Assembly: GCF_017165765.1 (NCBI RefSeq)
Contig: NZ_JAFGZD010000028.1
Location: forward strand, 1-58,606
Source of the DNA: Pseudomonas capsici
GTDB taxonomy: Bacteria; Pseudomonadota; Gammaproteobacteria; Pseudomonadales; Pseudomonadaceae
Direction: 5' to 3'
DNA: 58,606 nt
Below the pieces are notes generated by a model. It worked only from the letters and a program-made list of their open reading frames with translations, had not been told where the DNA came from and searched no databases. Positions 57,239 to 58,606 of the stretch are shown here, in pieces; within the stretch, counting starts at the first letter, position 1; each line of letters begins with the position of its first letter. The position numbers were made by a program, and so were the translations under genes.

Positions 57239-57451
57239 TCAACGCGGCTCGACCCTCGCCAACGAACGTTCCAGTTCAGTCTTTGCCATACCAATCAGAT
57301 GCACCACCGAAAACGCCAGATCGCGTTTCGGGCCGTTGAGGCTATCACCGGTTTCGTAGGCAGTGGCCGCTGCACAACGCAGCAGGTCGCTGACGTGGAG
57401 CAGGGATTCTTCGAGGGTCATGTGTAATGAATCATGGGTTACGTTTGTCAT
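57239..57451 (-). CDS. Small pseudomonad protein, DUF3077/DUF6124-like
   Basis: A 70-residue helical protein. The pattern ESLLHVSDLLRCAAATAYE...PKRDLAFSVVHLIGMAKTELE resembles short proteins of unknown function common in pseudomonads (DUF3077 or DUF6124). ATG 57451 has CGGAGAA 9 nt upstream; an in-frame ATG at 57577 is not supported. Function unknown. Confidence 0.65.
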   Translation of the reverse strand: MTNVTHDSLHMTLEESLLHVSDLLRCAAATAYETGDSLNGPKRDLAFSVVHLIGMAKTELERSLARVEPR

Positions 57452-57730
57452 TAAGAAGTTCTCCGGTAAAAGCCGCCATAGATGAAACTTGCACTGGAGA
57501 GAATCGTAAGGGCTGCTAAACCCGATCGCAGATATCAGCGACGGATGCAGCCTAGAGTCATAAATAATCTTGAGCAAGGACCCGGAACACTCTCGGAAAC
57601 TTCACTCATAGGAAAGGGAAAAGGTTGTCGGATCTGGCTGTAAGAGATGGTTTTTCGTTAGCAGACGTAAACTTCCATGCAATGGAATCTATGGATCTGG
57701 CCTGCCGAAAACCGTCATAACGGTGGGTTG

Positions 57731-58108
57731 ATGGATCAAATCAACTCTCAATCCAGTCTTCAAACCGCAACCCTGATACCCGATCAAACTCACGCCGGTT
57801 GTTGGTTACCAAATAAGCCCCAGCGAGCGGCTGCGTTCTCGTCGTATTTCGACACGCTGCAAAGCCTTCGACAACTGCCAGATCCCAAGACGTTTTCACC
57901 CGAGCAACATCACATCGCCATTATGCGCAAGAAGTTGCACACTTTTCTGTGGATAACATGTGATCAGTTCTCTACACCCCATGCCAATCAAGGCCTACAG
58001 AGAAGTGCGCAAGAAGTTGCGCAGTGGTGCGCAACTTCTTGCGCACTTTCAACGGGTTTTTCCTCTGAAAAGTCCCCCACGCTCCAAATAAATCACGCAT
58101 CCATTTGA
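57731..58108 (+). CDS. Doubtful open frame across the hcp upstream region
   Basis: A 125-codon frame from ATG 57731 (or 143 codons from 57677). It matches no family I know, and its C-terminal third is encoded by the palindromic sites and AT-rich promoter DNA of hcp. The weak GGTGGG before ATG 57731 is its only support. I list it so the 763-bp gap between the small gene and hcp is not read as empty, and think it more likely non-coding. Confidence 0.15.
   Translation: MDQINSQSSLQTATLIPDQTHAGCWLPNKPQRAAAFSSYFDTLQSLRQLPDPKTFSPEQHHIAIMRKKLHTFLWITCDQFSTPHANQGLQRSAQEVAQWCATSCALSTGFSSEKSPTLQINHASI
57924..58045 (+). promoter_or_regulatory. Three 18-bp palindromes, candidate enhancer sites for hcp
   Basis: TGCGCAAGAAGTTGCGCA at 58006-58023 and TGCGCAACTTCTTGCGCA at 58028-58045 are perfect complements, centred 22 bp (two helical turns) apart. 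A third copy, TGCGCAAGAAGTTGCACA, lies at 57924-57941. They sit about 120, 142 and 224 bp upstream of the predicted hcp start of transcription, a normal range for sigma54 activator sites. Together 58003-58048 also forms a 20-bp hairpin. A consensus DnaA box (TGTGGATAA) lies at 57948-57956, probably by chance. Confidence 0.6.
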
Positions 58109-58130
58109 TTTATATAGCTATTTTTTCAAC

Positions 58131-58146
58131 TGGCACAAAGCTTGAT
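58131..58146 (+). promoter_or_regulatory. Sigma54-like promoter of hcp
   Basis: TGGCACA-AAGC-TTGA fits the RpoN consensus TGGCACG-N4-TTGC in spacing and in the -24 box; the -12 GC reads GA. Predicted transcription starts near 58157, 58 nt before hcp. Sigma54 control of hcp genes is known in several type VI systems. Confidence 0.55.
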
Positions 58147-58214
58147 GAGTAATCGCCACCCACCAGGCAAATTCGCCTTCCGGGACCCTCAAAGTTTCAG
58201 CAAGGAGAGCATCC

Positions 58215-58606
58215 ATGGCTACACCAGCGTACATGTCCATCACCGGTGAAAAACAAGGCCTGATCACTGCCGGCGCCTTCACCGCCGACTCCGTGGGCAA
58301 CACCTATCAGGAAGGCCACGAAGACGAAGTGATGGTGCAGGCATTCCACCACGACGTGATCATCCCGCGTGACCCGCAGTCCGGCCAGCCTACCGGCCAG
58401 CGCGTTCACAAGCCGGTGAAAATCACCAAAGTGTTCGACAAGTCCTCGCCTCTGCTGCAAGCGGCCCTGACTTCCGGCGAGCGCCTGAGCAAAGTCGAAA
58501 TCAAATGGTTCCGCACTTCGGCTCAAGGTACTCAAGAGCACTACTACACCACCGTTCTGGAAGACGCGATCCTCGTCAGCTCCAAGGACTACATGCACAA
58601 CTGCCA
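58215..58606 (+). CDS. hcp: Type VI secretion Hcp tube protein (partial, runs off window)
   Basis: About 130 residues of Hcp are visible, cut by the window edge. Hcp forms hexameric rings stacked into the type VI secretion tube and can carry effectors. The start MATPAYMSITGEKQGLITAG and the segments HDVIIPRDPQSGQPTGQRVHKPV and WFRTSAQGTQEHYYTTVLEDA are typical of the Hcp1 group. AAGGAGAG precedes ATG 58215. No other T6SS gene is in the window, so it may be an orphan hcp, perhaps with vgrG or effector genes beyond the edge. Confidence 0.92.
   Translation, partial: MATPAYMSITGEKQGLITAGAFTADSVGNTYQEGHEDEVMVQAFHHDVIIPRDPQSGQPTGQRVHKPVKITKVFDKSSPLLQAALTSGERLSKVEIKWFRTSAQGTQEHYYTTVLEDAILVSSKDYMHNC

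Noticed and set aside
57948..57956. DnaA box suggesting a replication origin
   Set aside because: A single 9-bp match without other boxes, AT-rich unwinding DNA or replication genes is expected by chance.

Overview
The window looks like a chromosome segment of a fluorescent Pseudomonas, most likely in or near the P. syringae group (P. cichorii / P. viridiflava-like). The reasons are gene content and order (pepA-holC-valS, rlmF-hupN-ndpA, aapJQMP, moaCDE-phoH), a complete 12-gene alginate cluster, GC-rich coding sequence, and many REP-type inverted repeats of Pseudomonas style. The species assignment is inference. No rRNA, tRNA, CRISPR array, insertion sequence or prophage was seen.

Layout. 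1-4983: a glycine-cleavage operon (gcvH, gcvP, gcvT) behind a near-perfect sigma54 promoter with two adjacent 19-bp direct repeats upstream that resemble GcsR sites. 5100-10140: a cold-shock protein, an RDD membrane protein, the lipopolysaccharide export permeases lptF-lptG, and divergently pepA. 10190-17341: holC, an uncharacterised gene, valS, rlmF, the nucleoid proteins hupN and ndpA, and a membrane-anchored glutaredoxin. 17592-20797: mostly minus-strand accessory enzymes (GST-like, GIY-YIG, NTF2-like, MFS exporter). 20944-25107: the aapJQMP amino-acid ABC transporter. 25588-33027: a carboxylesterase, DEAD-box helicase rhlB, molybdopterin genes moaC-moaD-moaE with a PIN-PhoH ATPase, a degenerate polysaccharide deacetylase, and yaaA.

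33337-50402 is the alginate biosynthesis operon algD-alg8-alg44-algK-algE-algG-algX-algL-algI-algJ-algF-algA. It has an AlgU/AlgT-type promoter, a leader of roughly 465 nt and a strong terminator. AlgA and AlgD make GDP-mannuronate. Alg8 and Alg44 polymerise it under c-di-GMP control. AlgG, AlgX, AlgI, AlgJ and AlgF epimerise and acetylate the chain in the periplasm. AlgK and AlgE export it, and AlgL removes stray polymer. Catalytic residues can be seen in most of these proteins. The operon is interrupted by two non-coding repeats, between algD and alg8 and between algL and algI.

50413-58606 is an accessory region: an orphan TccC-like RHS toxin whose variable C-terminus carries an HExxH motif, a small membrane protein, a short-chain dehydrogenase, a NIT-domain chemoreceptor behind a textbook FliA (sigma28) promoter, and the start of a type VI secretion hcp gene cut by the window edge. 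Upstream of hcp is a sigma54-like promoter preceded by three copies of an 18-bp palindrome, which look like enhancer sites for an activator. This promoter architecture, the gcv control region and the metalloprotease-like RHS toxin are the most interesting points.
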